Shown here one piece after another: positions 36,034 to 55,920 of a stretch of DNA of 64,000 nt. The position numbers and the translations under genes are program-made. Position 1 is the first letter of the stretch. Each line of letters begins with the position of its first letter. The DNA is from Aliishimia sp963721175 (GTDB taxonomy: Bacteria > Pseudomonadota > Alphaproteobacteria > Rhodobacterales > Rhodobacteraceae): assembly GCA_963721175.1 (NCBI GenBank), contig CAVRIG010000008.1, positions 248,001-312,000 on the forward strand. Reading direction: 5' to 3'. The notes under the pieces were generated by a model, which made no database searches, was not told where the DNA came from, and saw only the letters and a list, made by a program, of their open reading frames with translations.

Positions 36034-36225
36034 TTGACCAATCCGTTCCAGTTTCTGCAGCAGGTCCGTGCCGAAGTTGCAAAAATCGTGTGGCCGACGC
36101 GGCGGGAGGTCATGCTCACGACCGTCATGGTTTTCATCATGGCGACGCTCACGGCGATCTTCTTCGCCTTGGTCGACCTTGGCATTCGGGGCGGGTTGCG
36201 CGGTATTCTCGGGCTCTTCAGCTAG
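36034..36225 (+). CDS. secE: preprotein translocase subunit SecE
   Basis: SecE is the small clamp subunit of the SecYEG channel. The 63 residues hold the conserved amphipathic start (NPFQFLQQVRAEVAKIVWPT), RREVMLTTVMVF and a single transmembrane helix (residues ~30-55). TTG at 36034 is chosen because GAGGAGG lies at 36017-36023 and the family begins there; an ATG at 35998 would add 12 residues and cover the ribosome site. nusG follows after 210 bases with no gene between. Confidence 0.92.
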   Translation: MTNPFQFLQQVRAEVAKIVWPTRREVMLTTVMVFIMATLTAIFFALVDLGIRGGLRGILGLFS

Positions 36226-36435
36226 CCTCAGAGGTCGTCGATTGAATTGGGCGAGACGGCCTTGAACTCGCAGGGGCTGCGGTTTAATGCCACCGGACTC
36301 GCGGGGCGGGATGTGCAGCGATTCGAGCTGCGTTCCGATTTTCGGTCTTGACCGGACGGCCAAACTGCTTGGACAACGACGGGGAAAATCCGACCGTGGC
36401 GAAAGGCCCGGTCTTGCAAGAGGAAATCGGGACCC

Positions 36436-36969
36436 ATGGCAAAGCGTTGGTATTCGGTCAGTGTTCTGTCGAACTTCGAGAAGAAGATCGCAGAACAGAT
36501 CCGCGCGTCGGCGGCTGAGCAGGGCTTGCAGGATGAGATCGACGAAGTTCTGGTGCCGACCGAAGAGGTTCTCGAGGTCCGCCGCGGCAAAAAGGTGACG
36601 ACCGAAAAGCGGTTCATGCCGGGTTATGTGCTCGTGCATATGGAGATGTCGGATCGTGGGTATCACCTCATCAATTCGATCAATCGCGTGACTGGGTTCC
36701 TGGGGCCTCAAGGGCGTCCGATGCCCATGCGCGACGCCGAAGTGAATGCGATTCTGAACCGTGTCCAGGAAGGCGAAGACTCCCCGCGGACGTTGATCCA
36801 TTTCGAGATCGGCGAAAAGGTGAAGGTCAACGACGGTCCGTTCGAGGATTTCGACGGCATGGTCGAAGAAGTGGACGAAGACAATCAGCGCGTTAAGGTC
36901 ACGGTGTCGATCTTCGGGCGTGAGACGCCGGTCGAGCTGGAGTTCACCCAGGTCACCAAGCAGACTTGA
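36436..36969 (+). CDS. nusG: transcription termination/antitermination protein NusG
   Basis: NusG binds RNA polymerase and couples it to Rho or ribosomal S10. The 177 residues show the N-terminal NGN domain (KRWYSVSVLSNFEKKIAEQI, FMPGYVLVHMEM, VTGFLGPQGRPMPM) and the C-terminal KOW domain (EKVKVNDGPFEDFDGMVEEV, KVTVSIFGRETPVELEFTQV). Length and order are standard. It precedes rplK as in most bacteria, though a small extra gene intervenes here. Confidence 0.97.
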   Translation: MAKRWYSVSVLSNFEKKIAEQIRASAAEQGLQDEIDEVLVPTEEVLEVRRGKKVTTEKRFMPGYVLVHMEMSDRGYHLINSINRVTGFLGPQGRPMPMRDAEVNAILNRVQEGEDSPRTLIHFEIGEKVKVNDGPFEDFDGMVEEVDEDNQRVKVTVSIFGRETPVELEFTQVTKQT

Positions 36970-36979
36970 ACCGCACGCG

Positions 36980-37567
36980 ATGGGAACGCCGGATCCGCGA
37001 ATTGATCGGTGGCTTTCCAAGGAGCGCGCGTGGCGGGATGAACTGGTTGTCCTGCGGAGAGTTCTGCTTACGGAAGAGGTCACCGAAGCACTGAAATGGC
37101 GCCAGCCATGTTACGTTGCGCATGGTGGCAACATCGCCCTCCTGGCGAGCATGTCGGACAGCGTTTCCGTTTCATTCCTGAAAGGCGTGTTGCTCGATGA
37201 TCCGCTCGGATGCCTGGAACGGCCTGGTCCGAACTCGCGGTCAGCGCGCTACATGCGTTTTCACGATCTGGAAAGTATCGCTGCCGGTTCCGATTCCCTG
37301 CGCACCTTCGTTCGCGCAGCAATCGAAATCGAGAAGCGCGGCGTCCGCGTCGATTTGCCCACGGACGACATCTCTTTGCCCGACGAAATGGTCGTGGCCA
37401 TGGATGAAGATCCGGAGCTGGCCGCTGCATTCCGGCAACTGACGCACGGGCGCCGGCGCGGCTGGGCCATTCACTTTTCAGCGCCAAAGAAAACCGAGAC
37501 GCGCCGGGCCCGGATCGAGAAGGCGCGGTACGCGATACTTGATGGCAAGGGGCTGCACGACCGATGA
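36980..37567 (+). CDS. DUF1801/YdeI-type protein
   Basis: A 195-residue soluble protein. The N-terminal part (WLSKERAWRDELVVLRRVLL, EALKWRQPCYVAHGGNIALL) fits the DUF1801 fold. The C-terminal part (LPDEMVVAMDEDPELAAAF, GWAIHFSAPKKTETRRARIE) is the YdeI/OmpD-associated helical repeat with a Lys/Arg-rich end. Function is not established. It lies 10 bases after nusG on the same strand but lacks a clear ribosome site, so the exact start (ATG 36980) is moderate. Its insertion between nusG and rplK is unusual. Confidence 0.8.
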   Translation: MGTPDPRIDRWLSKERAWRDELVVLRRVLLTEEVTEALKWRQPCYVAHGGNIALLASMSDSVSVSFLKGVLLDDPLGCLERPGPNSRSARYMRFHDLESIAAGSDSLRTFVRAAIEIEKRGVRVDLPTDDISLPDEMVVAMDEDPELAAAFRQLTHGRRRGWAIHFSAPKKTETRRARIEKARYAILDGKGLHDR

Positions 37568-37731
37568 CTCCCTCAAAGGGACTTGCGTCGCAAGGCAATG
37601 CGGTGTACGCGCCACCACTGTCGTTTCGGCGACATGGATGTGGGAGGCGGCGGCTACGCGTAGCGGCACCGAACCACGGGCAAACCTGACCTCCGGACGC
37701 GTTCGGAGGTGCTTGAAAAGGAGAACGGCCA

Positions 37732-38157
37732 ATGGCCAAGAAACGTATTGGAAGCATGAAGTTGCAGGTGCCCGCCGGGCAAGCGAACCCGTCACCGCCG
37801 GTCGGTCCGGCGTTGGGTCAACGGGGCATCAACATCATGGAGTTCTGCAAGCAGTTCAATGCCAAGACGCAGGACATGGAGCCCGGTGCTCCGTGCCCGA
37901 CCGTGATCACCTACTTTCAGGACAAGTCCTTCACGATGGATATCAAGACGCCGCCGGCGTCGTATTATCTCAAGAAGGCCGCCAAGCTGAAATCCGGTGC
38001 CAAGACGCCATCGCGCGAGATCGTGGGCAGGGTCACGCCAGCGCAGGTTCGAGAGATCGCTGAAGCGAAGATGAAGGATCTGAACGCGACCGACATAGAA
38101 GGCGCGATGCAGATCATCCTGGGCTCCGCCCGCTCCATGGGCATCGAGGTGAAGTAA
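37732..38157 (+). CDS. rplK: 50S ribosomal protein L11
   Basis: L11 (141 residues) forms the GTPase-associated centre with the 23S rRNA 1070 region. Marks are KLQVPAGQANPSPPVGPALG, GINIMEFCKQFNAKT, FTMDIKTPPASYYLKKAA and LNATDIEGAMQIILGSARSM. GGAGAACGGCC precedes the ATG. rplA starts one base after the stop, so the two form a couple that L1 is known to repress in other bacteria. Confidence 0.98.
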   Translation: MAKKRIGSMKLQVPAGQANPSPPVGPALGQRGINIMEFCKQFNAKTQDMEPGAPCPTVITYFQDKSFTMDIKTPPASYYLKKAAKLKSGAKTPSREIVGRVTPAQVREIAEAKMKDLNATDIEGAMQIILGSARSMGIEVK

Positions 38158-38158
38158 G

Positions 38159-38857
38159 ATGGCAAAGCTTGGAAAACGTATCAAGGCGGCCCGAGATGCA
38201 TTCGCCGACAAGGCGCACATGTCGGTCGAGGACGCGGTCAGCCTCGTCAAGGCCAACGCCAGCGCGAAGTTCGACGAGACCGTCGAGATCGCGGTGAACC
38301 TTGGGGTCGATGTTCGGCATGCCGACCAGATGGTCCGTGGTGTCGTGGGGCTGCCGAACGGTACCGGCAAGGATGTCCGGGTGGCGGTGTTCGCGCGGGG
38401 TCCGAAAGCCGAAGAGGCGCAGGCGGCCGGTGCCGACATCGTCGGAGCCGAGGACCTCATGGAAACGATCCAGGGCGGCAAGATCGAGTTCGACCGCTGC
38501 ATCGCGACGCCGGACATGATGCCGATCGTCGGGCGCCTGGGCAAGATCCTGGGGCCGCGCAACCTGATGCCGAACCCGAAGGTCGGCACGGTCACCATGG
38601 ACGTCGCCGACGCGGTGAAGGCCGCCAAGGGCGGTGAGGTGCAGTTCAAGGCGGTCAAAGGCGGGATCGTCCATGCCGGTGTCGGCAAGGCCTCGTTCGA
38701 CGAGACGAAACTGGCCGAGAACATTCGCGCCTTCATGGGCGCCATAGCCAAGGCGAAACCGACGGGCGCAAAGGGAACGTATCTGAAGAAGGCCTCGATC
38801 AGCTCGACGATGGGACCCGGTGTCACCATCGATATCGAGAACGCCATTCAGCAGTAG
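38159..38857 (+). CDS. rplA: 50S ribosomal protein L1
   Basis: L1 (232 residues) builds the mobile stalk near the E site and often represses its own rplKA mRNA. Family marks are GKRIKAARDAFADK, FDETVEIAVNLGVDVRHADQ, VRGVVGLPNGTGK, IVGRLGKILGPRNLMPNPK and the late GPGVTIDIE. A terminator follows at 38871, so rplKA and rplJL are separate units. Confidence 0.98.
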   Translation: MAKLGKRIKAARDAFADKAHMSVEDAVSLVKANASAKFDETVEIAVNLGVDVRHADQMVRGVVGLPNGTGKDVRVAVFARGPKAEEAQAAGADIVGAEDLMETIQGGKIEFDRCIATPDMMPIVGRLGKILGPRNLMPNPKVGTVTMDVADAVKAAKGGEVQFKAVKGGIVHAGVGKASFDETKLAENIRAFMGAIAKAKPTGAKGTYLKKASISSTMGPGVTIDIENAIQQ

Positions 38858-38870
38858 CGCCCGACGTTAC

Positions 38871-38907
38871 GTGGCGCGCCGTAAGTAAGGGGCGCGCCAC
38901 ACTTTTT
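38871..38907 (+). terminator. rho-independent terminator after rplA
   Basis: GTGGCGCGCC (38871-38880) and GGCGCGCCAC (38891-38900) form a perfect 10-bp stem over a 10-base loop, followed by ACTTTTT. Confidence 0.9.
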
Positions 38908-39324
38908 ACTGCCGGTCGGTCGCCCTGCGCGGAGTGGCGCGTCTGGGAACAACTGTTTTCGTAGTGTTTCCGGGTAGACGTCGGACAATGCCGGATTTAT
39001 CCTCACCAATGTGAGGAATAGAACATTTTCGTTACCGTCGCGCTTTTTGTGCTGCCGCTCTATTCACATTTCGAAATCGATCAAGTAACTCCGCCGTACT
39101 CAGGTCGCTCGACGAGTCGCAGCGGCCTGATGATTCGTCCGAGACGGTGGGCGGCGCAAGCCATAAGTCCTGCCTGAGACGGGAAGAGACCAGATTTCTC
39201 GGGTCGGTGTTCGCATCGCTCCGGGGCGAGTTGGCTGGACCCGTACGGACCCGATTGTCGGGCAATCTGCCCGACAAAAATGGAGCCGGAGGGTCGCATG
39301 GCCCTCCACACTTGGAGTGAAACT
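38908..39324 (+). promoter_or_regulatory. rplJ leader region with hairpins
   Basis: About 417 bases with no gene between the rplA terminator and rplJ. It should hold the rplJL promoter and the leader where L10-L12 represses translation in other bacteria. Visible structures are CCTCAC-CAAT-GTGAGG (39001-39016) and a strong 10-bp hairpin TTGTCGGGCA-ATC-TGCCCGACAA (39256-39278), about 47 bases before the rplJ start. The binding role is inferred. Confidence 0.6.
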
Positions 39325-39843
39325 GTGGATAGAGCCCAGAAAGAAAAAGTGGTCGAGGAACTCGGCCAGATCTTCGAGAGCTCTGGCGTTGTGGTGGTTG
39401 CCCACTACACCGGCCTGACAGTTGCCGAGATGCAGGACCTTCGCGCCCGCGCCCGTGGTGCGGAAGCGTCGGTCCGTGTTGCCAAGAACAAGCTCGCCAA
39501 GATCGCCCTTGAGGGACTGCCCATCGAAAAGTTGGGCGAGTTCATGACGGGGATGACCGTTCTGACCTATTCCGAGGATCCCGTGGCGGCAGCCAAGGTG
39601 TCCGAGGATTTCGCCAAGGACAAGGAGAAATTCCAGATCCTCGGCGGCGCCATGGACGGAAACGTGCTGGACCGTGCTGGAGTCACGGCCGTGTCGAAAC
39701 TGCCGTCGCGCGATGAGCTTATCGCTTCGATCGCCGGCTGCATCGGCGCGCCTGCCTCCAATATCGCTGGCGCAATTGGCGCACCTGCAAGCAACATCGC
39801 CTCCATCCTTTCCACGATCGAGGAAAGAGCTGAAGCGGCATAA
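39325..39843 (+). CDS. rplJ: 50S ribosomal protein L10
   Basis: L10 anchors the L7/L12 dimers on the ribosomal stalk. The 172 residues start DRAQKEKVVEELGQIF and contain VVVAHYTGLTVAEMQDLRAR, VRVAKNKLAKIAL, the KLPSRDELIASIAGC helix that binds L12 and a C-terminal helix. GTG at 39325 is chosen over ATG 39298 because related proteins begin there and GGAGTGA lies just upstream. The C-terminal part contains two similar GAPASNIA pieces, a small internal repeat. Confidence 0.94.
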   Translation: MDRAQKEKVVEELGQIFESSGVVVVAHYTGLTVAEMQDLRARARGAEASVRVAKNKLAKIALEGLPIEKLGEFMTGMTVLTYSEDPVAAAKVSEDFAKDKEKFQILGGAMDGNVLDRAGVTAVSKLPSRDELIASIAGCIGAPASNIAGAIGAPASNIASILSTIEERAEAA

Positions 39844-39915
39844 TCGAATGTCATGTCGGCGTAAGGACATCCCCTTGCGTTGGAACACAACAATCTTACG
39901 GAAAGAGCTGAGACA

Positions 39916-40293
39916 ATGGCTGATCTGAAGAAACTGGCAGAAGAGATCGTGGGTCTGACCCTGCTCGAAGCACAAGAACTGAAAACCATCCTGAAAGATG
40001 AATACGGCATCGAGCCCGCCGCCGGCGGCGCGGTGATGATGGCCGGCCCCGCGGCAGATGCCGGGGCGGCAGCGGAAGAAGAAAAGACCGAGTTCGACGT
40101 GGTCCTGAAGAATGCGGGCGCCTCGAAGATCAACGTCATCAAGGAAGTGCGCAGCATCACCGGCCTGGGCCTGAAAGAAGCCAAGGATCTCGTCGAGGCC
40201 GGCGGCAAGATCAAGGAAGGCGTCAGCAAAGACGAAGCTGAAACGATCAAGGGCAAGCTGGAGGCAGCGGGCGCCGAGGTCGACCTGGCCTGA
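39916..40293 (+). CDS. rplL: 50S ribosomal protein L7/L12
   Basis: The stalk protein (125 residues) recruits translation GTPases. The N-terminal dimerisation domain (DLKKLAEEIVGLTLLEAQELK) is followed by an Ala/Gly/Pro hinge. The C-terminal factor-binding domain is EKTEFDVVLKNAG, KINVIKEVRSITGLGLKEAKDL and the final DEAETIKGKLEAAGAEVDLA. ATG at 39916 is chosen; an upstream codon adds a leader the family lacks. rplJ ends 72 bases earlier. Confidence 0.97.
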   Translation: MADLKKLAEEIVGLTLLEAQELKTILKDEYGIEPAAGGAVMMAGPAADAGAAAEEEKTEFDVVLKNAGASKINVIKEVRSITGLGLKEAKDLVEAGGKIKEGVSKDEAETIKGKLEAAGAEVDLA

Positions 40294-40537
40294 TTCCTGC
40301 GAACGGCCCTGAAGAAGGGTCACATTATTGGCTGGATCCGGAATGCCTGGGTCCAGCCGAACCTGTCTTGGCAAGCGCCCGCGGTCGGGCTCTTCCCAGG
40401 ACGAGGTTCCCGGATCGGGAGGGCGCTGGTGGGACGGCGCTCACGAATTGATCCAGACCCCGCCCGTCTCGCAGGGGCAGACCGCCGTGGCCCGACGGCG
40501 TGCCTGCCCGCAGAGAAGCTGAAAGGTGACATGCGAC
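40294..40537 (+). promoter_or_regulatory. rplL-rpoB spacer with hairpin
   Basis: 244 bases without a gene. A stem GGCTGGATCC (40330-40339) with GGGTCCAGCC (40349-40358), including one G-T pair, resembles the attenuator or RNase III processing site that in other bacteria separates ribosomal protein output from RNA polymerase output. No T-tract follows, so partial termination or processing is only inferred. Confidence 0.5.
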
Positions 40538-44680
<4,143 letters not shown>

Positions 44681-44769
44681 TGCAGGTCCCGGGTTGACGC
44701 CCGACTTACGCAGCATCGGCAAGCCGGGCGGATGCCCGGCTCCCCTCCCGCCAATTTGAGGACATCGCA

Positions 44770-49017
<4,248 letters not shown>

Positions 49018-49042
49018 CGGTTTTCACAGAACGCGACAGAAG

Positions 49043-49072
49043 CCCCCGCCGTCCCGGCGGGGGTTTTTCTTT
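49043..49072 (+). terminator. rho-independent terminator after rpoC
   Basis: CCCCCGCC (49043-49050), loop GTCCC, GGCGGGGG (49056-49063), then TTTTTCTTT: a canonical GC stem and T-tract. Confidence 0.95.
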
Positions 49073-49186
49073 GTTTGCAGCCGGGCAGAACGTTCTCTGG
49101 ACCAACGCCTGAATTGCGTCGAAACGGCATTCGGTTCGCCGGCGGTTGCGCTATAGCCTGATCGCAATCCGACATTGGGGATCGGC

Positions 49187-50053
49187 ATGTCCAACAACCT
49201 GATCGGCGCGATCCTGATGATGGCGTCGGCGCTGTGCTTCACGGCCAGCGATACGTTCATCAAGTTGACCGACGGCGCCTTGCCCCTGCCGCAGCTCCTG
49301 TTCCTGCGCGGGATGATGGCGTCCGCTCTGATCCTGGGCCTCGGACTTTCCCTGGGTCGATTGCGCTTCGACATGGAGCGACGGGGCTGGACGCTGGTCG
49401 GGTTCCGCTGCGTCGCCGAAATCTGCACGGCCTATTTCTTTCTCACGGCACTCCTTCACATGCCGCTCGCGAACGTCACCGCCATTCTGCAGGCGCTGCC
49501 ACTGGCCATCACGCTCGCGGCCTTTCTGTTCCTGAAGGAGCCGGTCGGATGGCGCCGCGCGGCTGCGATCGTCGCGGGTTTCTGCGGGATGCTGATGATC
49601 GTGCGCCCGGGCGTCGAGGGGTTCAGCATATGGTCCGTCTATGCGATGATTGCCGTCTTCAGCGTCACGGTCCGCGACCTGATCACGCGCCAGCTTCCCG
49701 CGTCGACGCCGTCGATTTCGGTGACATTCCTGACCTCTGTCTCCGTCACGGTCGTGTTCGGGGTGGCCAGTCTGTTCATGGACTGGGCGCCCGTCGCGCC
49801 GGCCATCTGGTGGCAGCTCGTCGGATCGGCGACATTCATTTTCGGAGGCTATTTCTTCTCGATCCAGACTGTGCGGCAGGGCGATGTGGGCTTTGTCGCG
49901 CCGTTCCGCTATACCTCCCTTCTTTGGGCACTCTCGCTCGGGTGGCTGGTCTTTGGTGACTGGCCGTCGCCGCAGACGCTCGTCGGGGCATCTCTCGTCG
50001 TCGCGGCCGGACTTTTCACGTTCTGGCGCGAGCGGAAGCTGTTCCGAAACTGA
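49187..50053 (+). CDS. EamA/DMT superfamily transporter
   Basis: A 288-residue membrane protein with ten predicted helices and two EamA halves: NLIGAILMMASALCFTASDT at the start, the loop LPLPQLLFLRGMMAS and LANVTAILQALPLAI, then the second half with SIWSVYAMIAVFSVTVRDLI and VGFVAPFRYTSLLWALSLGW. Family members export amino acids or other metabolites. Substrate unknown. ATG at 49187 is preferred to a TTG 12 bases earlier. Lying between the rpoC terminator and the rpsL promoter, it is an extra gene in the superoperon. Confidence 0.86.
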   Translation: MSNNLIGAILMMASALCFTASDTFIKLTDGALPLPQLLFLRGMMASALILGLGLSLGRLRFDMERRGWTLVGFRCVAEICTAYFFLTALLHMPLANVTAILQALPLAITLAAFLFLKEPVGWRRAAAIVAGFCGMLMIVRPGVEGFSIWSVYAMIAVFSVTVRDLITRQLPASTPSISVTFLTSVSVTVVFGVASLFMDWAPVAPAIWWQLVGSATFIFGGYFFSIQTVRQGDVGFVAPFRYTSLLWALSLGWLVFGDWPSPQTLVGASLVVAAGLFTFWRERKLFRN

Positions 50054-50081
50054 CGCGGCGCGTTATATGCGGGTGGGGCTG

Positions 50082-50109
50082 TTGACAGGGCTGCCGACTC
50101 TTCTTATAC
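50082..50109 (+). promoter_or_regulatory. sigma-70-like promoter of the rpsL operon
   Basis: TTGACA (50082-50087), a 16-base spacer, TTATAC (50104-50109). This is the best sigma-70 match I see in the window. It would give a leader of about 225 bases before rpsL, long enough for regulation. Confidence 0.65.
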
Positions 50110-50340
50110 GCCGCACATCCCGACGTCAGGGCTTAGGTCCGTCAGTCGGTTATCGGTACTGAAGTGGTCACGATCCGGTCTGAAATACGGCCCGATCCTC
50201 TGGAAACCCACCGCGTCGTCCCGGGAATCAGGGACGGTTGCGGTTTTTCGCGCAATTCGTGGACGCACGTGTCGCGCTTGTCGATGGAAACCGCGGGGGT
50301 GCCCGCAAACACATGTGTTGAGACGGGGAAAGAGACCCAT

Positions 50341-50712
50341 ATGCCAACGATCCAGCAGCTGATCCGCAAGCCGCGGCAGCCAAAAGTAAAGCGCTCCAAA
50401 TCGATGCATCTGGAGCAATGCCCGCAGAAACGGGGCGTGTGCACGCGCGTCTACACCACCACGCCGAAAAAGCCGAACTCGGCCATGCGGAAAGTTGCCA
50501 AGGTGCGCCTGACCAACGGCTTCGAGGTCATCAGCTACATTCCCGGCGAGAGCCACAACCTGCAGGAACACTCCGTGGTTCTGATCCGTGGCGGCCGTGT
50601 GAAGGACTTGCCGGGCGTTCGCTACCATATCCTGCGCGGTGTGCTTGATACGCAAGGCGTCAAGAACCGCAAGCAACGCCGGTCGAAATACGGCGCCAAG
50701 CGTCCGAAGTAA
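50341..50712 (+). CDS. rpsL: 30S ribosomal protein S12
   Basis: S12 (123 residues) lies in the decoding centre. The start PTIQQLIRKPRQPK and the block TTPKKPNSAMRKVAKVRLTNG (cited as PKKPNSAMRK), with the streptomycin-relevant Lys in its sensitive form, are present. SHNLQEHSVVLIRGGRVKDL and GVRYHILRG follow. ATG at 50341 fits the family; longer upstream readings are rejected. rpsG begins 12 bases after the stop. Confidence 0.98.
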   Translation: MPTIQQLIRKPRQPKVKRSKSMHLEQCPQKRGVCTRVYTTTPKKPNSAMRKVAKVRLTNGFEVISYIPGESHNLQEHSVVLIRGGRVKDLPGVRYHILRGVLDTQGVKNRKQRRSKYGAKRPK

Positions 50713-50724
50713 GAGGATTACCAG

Positions 50725-51195
50725 ATGTCCCGACGTCACGCCGCAGAGAAGCGCGAGATCCTTCCCGACGCCAAGTATGGCGACAAGGTTCTGTCGAAAT
50801 TCATGAACAACCTGATGAAGGACGGCAAGAAGTCCGTAGCCGAAAGCATTGTTTACGGCGCCTTCGATCGGGTCGAGGCCAAGGTGAAGCGCGCGCCCGT
50901 GGAGGTGTTCCACGAGGCCCTCGACAACATCAAGCCGAGCGTCGAGGTCCGCTCGCGCCGCGTTGGCGGTGCCACCTACCAGGTTCCGGTGGAGGTACGC
51001 CCCGAACGCCGCGAGGCGCTGGCAATCCGCTGGCTGATCAACGCGTCTCGCGCGCGCAACGAACACACCATGCAGGAGCGTCTCGCCGGCGAGTTGATCG
51101 ACGCGGTCCAGTCCCGCGGCACGGCAGTCAAGAAGCGCGAAGACACCCACAAGATGGCGGATGCCAACAAGGCCTTCAGCCACTACCGCTGGTAA
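50725..51195 (+). CDS. rpsG: 30S ribosomal protein S7
   Basis: S7 (156 residues) nucleates the head of the 30S subunit and in other bacteria represses the str operon. Marks are SRRHAAEKREILPDAKYGDK, FMNNLMKDGKKSVAE, RVGGATYQVPVEVRPERRE, LAIRWLINASRAR and the C-terminal MADANKAFSHYRW. A ribosome site AAGAGGA precedes the ATG. fusA follows after 27 bases. Confidence 0.98.
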   Translation: MSRRHAAEKREILPDAKYGDKVLSKFMNNLMKDGKKSVAESIVYGAFDRVEAKVKRAPVEVFHEALDNIKPSVEVRSRRVGGATYQVPVEVRPERREALAIRWLINASRARNEHTMQERLAGELIDAVQSRGTAVKKREDTHKMADANKAFSHYRW

Positions 51196-51222
51196 ACCAG
51201 ACTTTCTTCCAGGAGCAGCCAA

Positions 51223-53346
<2,124 letters not shown>

Positions 53347-53397
53347 CCGCGGTGGGCCGCAGCGCCCACCATCGCGAGAGGATAGAAGGAGGCCGAC

Positions 53398-54572
<1,175 letters not shown>

Positions 54573-54733
54573 GCGCAGCCAGCGCAGTTGGTTTTTCTGG
54601 TCGGATCTGTTCTGCAGGTTCGACCGATGCCGGAAAATGCGGGTGCCACGGCGCCCGGACAACATGGTTCGACGAGGCGACGCAATCCCGCGGCTCCTCC
54701 TCTCAACTGAGACCCGTCAAAGGGAACGAAGAC

Positions 54734-55054
54734 ATGGCAGTCCAAAGCCAAAACATACGGATCCGCCTGAAAGCGTTCGATTACCGGGTGCTGGATTCCA
54801 GCACGCAGGAAATCGTGAACACCGCCAAGCGGACCGGCGCCTCGGTCCGCGGCCCGATCCCGTTACCCAACAAGATCGAAAAGTTCACCGTTCTGCGTGG
54901 CCCGCACGTCGACAAGAAATCCCGTGACCAGTTCGAGATCCGCACGCATAAGCGCCTGCTGGATATCGTCGATCCGACCCCGCAGACCGTGGACGCGCTG
55001 ATGAAGCTCGACCTCGCGGCCGGCGTGGATGTCGAGATCAAGCTGCAAGCCTGA
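54734..55054 (+). CDS. rpsJ: 30S ribosomal protein S10
   Basis: S10 (106 residues), also NusE in antitermination. Marks are SQNIRIRLKAFDYRVLD, GPIPLPNKIEKFTVLRGPHVD, DQFEIRTHKRLLDIVDPTPQ and TVDALMKLDLAAGVDVEIKL. ATG at 54734 is the family start. It opens the S10 operon here. The 161-base gap from tuf (54573-54733) holds no clear terminator. Confidence 0.98.
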   Translation: MAVQSQNIRIRLKAFDYRVLDSSTQEIVNTAKRTGASVRGPIPLPNKIEKFTVLRGPHVDKKSRDQFEIRTHKRLLDIVDPTPQTVDALMKLDLAAGVDVEIKLQA

Positions 55055-55074
55055 AGCTGAGGGAGAGTAGCATC

Positions 55075-55920
55075 ATGTTACGCTCTGGCGTTATTGCGAA
55101 GAAGGTGGGAATGACCCGCCTGTTCATGGAAGACGGCCGGCAGGTGCCGGTCACGGTCCTGCAACTGGACAAGCTTCAGGTCGTGGCACAGCGCACCGCC
55201 GACAAGGACGGGTACACGGCCGTTCAGCTCGGTGCCGGAACGGCGAAGGTCAAGCGTGTGTCCAAGGCCATGCGCGGCCATTTTTCCGCCGTGAAGGTGG
55301 AGCCCAAGCGCAAAATGGCCGAGTTCCGCGTCGATCCGGACAATCTGATCGCGGTGGGTGAAGAGATCACCGCCGATCATTATTTTGCCGGTCAGTATGT
55401 GGATGTCGCGGGCACGTCGATCGGTAAGGGCTTTGCCGGCGCGATGAAGCGGCACAATTTCGGCGGACTGCGCGCGTCGCATGGCGTGTCGATTTCGCAC
55501 CGGTCGCACGGCTCGACCGGTCAGTGTCAGGACCCCGGCAAGGTGTTCAAGGGCAAGAAGATGGCCGGACACATGGGCGCCGCACGCGTCACGACCCAGA
55601 ACCTGGAAGTCGTGCAGACGGACAGCGCGCGTGGTTTGATCATGGTCAAGGGCGCGGTGCCCGGATCGAAAGGCGGCTGGGTGACGGTGAAGGATGCGGT
55701 CAAGAAGCCGTTCCCGGAGAACGCAATCCTGCCGGCGGCTTTGAAGTCTGCGGCCGAGGAAGCCGCGAAGGCGGCCGAGGAAGCGGCGGCTCAGGCCGCG
55801 GCGGAAGCGGAAGCCGAAGCCAAGCGACTTGCCGACGAACAGGCTGCGGCCGAGGCCGAGGCGCTCAAGGAAGCCGAGGCCGATATCGAGGCCGAGAAGA
55901 AAGAAGGTGACGAATCATGA
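55075..55920 (+). CDS. rplC: 50S ribosomal protein L3 with Ala/Glu-rich tail
   Basis: L3 (281 residues) is an early assembly protein near the peptidyl-transferase centre. Core marks are SGVIAKKVGMTRLFMEDGRQ, SIGKGFAGAMKRHNFGGLRAS, SHGSTGQCQDPGKVFKGKKM (with the Gln that PrmB methylates) and AVPGSKGGWVTV. After residue ~220 comes a helical tail of alternating Ala/Glu (AAEEAAKAAEEAAAQAAAEA) absent from the E. coli protein (209 residues). Such tails occur in related alphaproteobacteria. It overlaps rplD by four bases. Confidence 0.97.
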   Translation: MLRSGVIAKKVGMTRLFMEDGRQVPVTVLQLDKLQVVAQRTADKDGYTAVQLGAGTAKVKRVSKAMRGHFSAVKVEPKRKMAEFRVDPDNLIAVGEEITADHYFAGQYVDVAGTSIGKGFAGAMKRHNFGGLRASHGVSISHRSHGSTGQCQDPGKVFKGKKMAGHMGAARVTTQNLEVVQTDSARGLIMVKGAVPGSKGGWVTVKDAVKKPFPENAILPAALKSAAEEAAKAAEEAAAQAAAEAEAEAKRLADEQAAAEAEALKEAEADIEAEKKEGDES

